A DNA stretch of 7,954 bases. Source: Tannerellaceae bacterium. Its GTDB lineage: Bacteria > Bacteroidota > Bacteroidia > Bacteroidales > Tannerellaceae. The stretch is taken from positions 1 to 7,954 of the forward strand of contig JAITHO010000053.1 of assembly GCA_031279915.1 (NCBI GenBank), written 5' to 3'. Both the position numbers and the translations under genes were made by a program. Numbering within the stretch: position 1 is the stretch's first letter; each line of letters starts with the position of its first letter. Shown piece by piece: positions 6,408 through 7,954 of the stretch. Under the pieces are notes generated by a model. That model did not search any database, was not told the origin of the DNA, and worked only from the letters and a program-made list of their open reading frames with translations.

Positions 6408-7410
6408 TTTTGAGCATAGCCTGGCCGCCCATTGCGAGAGCGGGGTTACGACGAGCATGCTCCGTCACTACGGCGTGCAGATCAGCGAGCCATTGGCTCT
6501 GGGTATAGGCGCAGGAGTATTCTTTTCGTATATGCCCTTCATAAAGCTGCACGACATGCCGGTGGTTTCGTTCAGGCCCTTGCCCGGGCATATCTTTGCG
6601 AGGGTGACGCGGCGGCTGGGAGTGTCGATCAGTAGCCGGCGATTCCTCAACCAGGATAAGGCAATGCGGGCGCTCGACAGGCTGCTCGAAAAGGGAATCC
6701 CCACAGGCGCCATCGTAGGAGTTTTCTATCTCCCGTATTTTCCCAAAGAGTACCGCTTCCATTTTAATGCCCACAACATTTGTATCATAGGAAAGGAGGG
6801 CGACGTTTATACCGTCAGCGATCCGGTATCCGTAGTTACAAACGAGATATCCTCCGCCGACTTGAAACGGGTTCGATTTGCCAAGGGGACATGGCCTCCC
6901 ATGGGCAAGATGTACTGGGTGAAGCATGTTCGCAGCCAAACTCCCGACCTTAAGCCGGCCATACTAAGCGGCATCCTCCTTAATTGCCGCAGGATGCTCG
7001 ACATCCCCCTGCCCTTCTTCGGAGTGAAAGGAATCAGCATGCTGGCCTCCCAGATGCGGGAGTGGGAGAGCAAGTTGGGAGCCCGTAAAGCCGCTCTGCA
7101 GCTCGCCCAGGTCATAAGGATGTTGGAGGAGATAGGAACCGGAGGCGCCGGATTTCGGTACATGTATGCCGCCTTCCTGCAAGAAGCCTCCGTCATTCTG
7201 GGCAAGGAAAGTTTGCTCAACGGATATGCCTCCCGAATGACGATGATAGGCGATGCATGGCGAGACTTCGCCTTCGAATCCGCAAGGAAGTTCAAGAAGC
7301 GCGGTGATGACGTCTGCTCATACGACGGCTTGGCCGACAAGCTCAGCAACATAGCCAACCTGGAGCGATCCTTCTTTGCCGACCTCAGAGAAGCCGTCAA
7401 AAAGCTATGA
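6397..7410 (+). CDS. BtrH N-terminal domain (BtrH_N/DUF4872) acyltransferase-like protein
   Basis: 337-aa protein. Its start, FEHSLAAHCESG, and the following ISEPLALGIGAGVFFSY match the BtrH_N domain; BtrH of butirosin biosynthesis moves an acyl group from a carrier protein onto an amine. The fold is papain/C39-like, and I see a matching triad: Cys13, His126 in AHNICIIG and Asp142 in SDP. The C-terminal half, with IGTGGAGFRYMYAAFLQEA (246-264), matches the usual partner domain DUF4872. No signal peptide or membrane segment. ATG at 6397 is chosen over the alternative TTG at 6391 because it sits two residues before the conserved start; the ATG lies inside the end of the preceding gene. Its TGA overlaps the ABC gene's ATG (ATGA). 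In this setting I infer an acyl transfer from a carrier protein onto the dialkylresorcinol or a related product; the acceptor is unproven. Confidence 0.85.
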   Translation: MKINFEHSLAAHCESGVTTSMLRHYGVQISEPLALGIGAGVFFSYMPFIKLHDMPVVSFRPLPGHIFARVTRRLGVSISSRRFLNQDKAMRALDRLLEKGIPTGAIVGVFYLPYFPKEYRFHFNAHNICIIGKEGDVYTVSDPVSVVTNEISSADLKRVRFAKGTWPPMGKMYWVKHVRSQTPDLKPAILSGILLNCRRMLDIPLPFFGVKGISMLASQMREWESKLGARKAALQLAQVIRMLEEIGTGGAGFRYMYAAFLQEASVILGKESLLNGYASRMTMIGDAWRDFAFESARKFKKRGDDVCSYDGLADKLSNIANLERSFFADLREAVKKL

Positions 7411-7954
7411 GCATACCAGCCGTCAGCATATCCAATCTCAGCAAAACCTATAAGGGCAGCAGTCGGCCCGCACTCGACAGCCTTTCAATCACTATCAATC
7501 AAGGCGAGATCTATGGCCTTCTCGGTCCGAACGGAGCAGGCAAAACCACTCTCATTCACATCCTCTGCGGACTCCGAACGGCCGATAGCGGGAGCGCCCG
7601 CATATTCGATCTGCCCATTCCGAGCCGCCTCGGCAGCGTGAAGCCTCAGATCGGTTTGGTTCCGCAAGACATCGCCCTGTATCCAAGTCTGACAGTGAAG
7701 GAGAATCTCAACATCTTTGGAGGAATATATGGAATGAAACGCAGCGAACTGGGCCCGCTTATCAGTAGCATGCTGCTCAGATTCGGGCTCGAAGCTCAGG
7801 AACGCAAGCCGCTGCATGCATGTTCGGGCGGGATGAAGCGGTGCGTCAATCTCATCGTCGGAATCCTGCACAGGCCTCGATTGCTCATACTCGACGAGCC
7901 CACGGTTGGAATCGACGTACAGTCGCGCCAGCTTATCCTCAATAATCTGCGCGA
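7407..7954 (+). CDS. ABC exporter ATP-binding protein (3' truncated)
   Basis: 182 codons are visible before the window ends, with the frame still open. Motifs in order: Walker A GPNGAGKTT at 40-48, Q-loop Gln87 in VPQD, signature CSGGMKR at 139-145, Walker B LLILDE at 159-164, then EPTVGID. The signature begins with Cys where Leu or Tyr is usual; the SGG core is intact. The sequence is of the DRI/NatA/CcmA type that powers ABC-2 exporters, so permease genes are expected downstream. It starts with ATG overlapping the stop of the BtrH-like gene by 4 bp, implying coupled translation. The operon context points to export of a lipid-like product, such as a dialkylresorcinol or a flexirubin-type ester, towards the outer membrane; the substrate is inference. 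Confidence 0.92.
   Translation, partial: MSIPAVSISNLSKTYKGSSRPALDSLSITINQGEIYGLLGPNGAGKTTLIHILCGLRTADSGSARIFDLPIPSRLGSVKPQIGLVPQDIALYPSLTVKENLNIFGGIYGMKRSELGPLISSMLLRFGLEAQERKPLHACSGGMKRCVNLIVGILHRPRLLILDEPTVGIDVQSRQLILNNLR

Noticed and set aside
6157..6939. 260-codon minus-strand frame opposite the HTH-like and BtrH-like genes
   Set aside because: It spans two well-supported plus-strand genes and has no recognisable motif; antisense shadow.
6807..7400. 197-codon minus-strand frame opposite the end of the BtrH-like gene
   Set aside because: Antisense shadow of the DUF4872 part, low-complexity Ser/Arg-rich reading, no motif.

Overview
The window looks like a chromosomal segment from a member of the Bacteroidota, probably Bacteroidales. 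The evidence is promoter-like sites of the TTTG/TAnnTTTG type, the near absence of Shine-Dalgarno sequences before the main genes, a DUF6261-like protein, and a dar gene pair of the kind found with flexirubin-type pigments. The species cannot be named from the sequence.

Layout. (1) Positions 2-1357 hold the 3' part of a CLC chloride channel/transporter gene with two C-terminal CBS domains. It converges on (2) a minus-strand gene (1481-2419) for a helical, probably DUF6261-like protein with an acidic Pro/Thr-rich tail; that gene has its own terminator (1404-1433) and a probable promoter. (3) Positions 2420-3841 hold no convincing gene. They contain a striking array of 14 direct repeats with a 41-43 bp period (2655-3239), most centred on the palindrome TGTAACGTTACA. 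The array is closed by an inverted copy, so that 2943-2998 and 3195-3250 form a 56-bp inverted repeat. Next come a low-complexity AT-rich stretch, a strong intrinsic terminator (3692-3719) with no obvious gene in front of it, and a near-consensus promoter (3721-3752).

(4) From 3842 to the end runs a plus-strand biosynthetic/export operon: darA (flavodoxin-like dialkylresorcinol enzyme), darB (KAS III-type ketosynthase with an intact Cys-His-Asn triad), a 135-aa protein with a helix-turn-helix-like C-terminus, a BtrH_N/DUF4872 acyltransferase-like protein, and the start of an ABC exporter ATPase that runs off the window. The last two junctions are overlaps of 11 bp and 4 bp, so translation is probably coupled.

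Working model (inference). DarB joins two fatty-acid-derived chains head to head and DarA brings the ring to a resorcinol. The BtrH-like protein may transfer an acyl group from a carrier protein onto the product, as an ester-forming step in flexirubin-type pigments would need, and the ABC system may export the lipid-like product. Aryl polyene synthases, an acyl carrier protein and the transporter permeases would be expected just downstream, outside this window.
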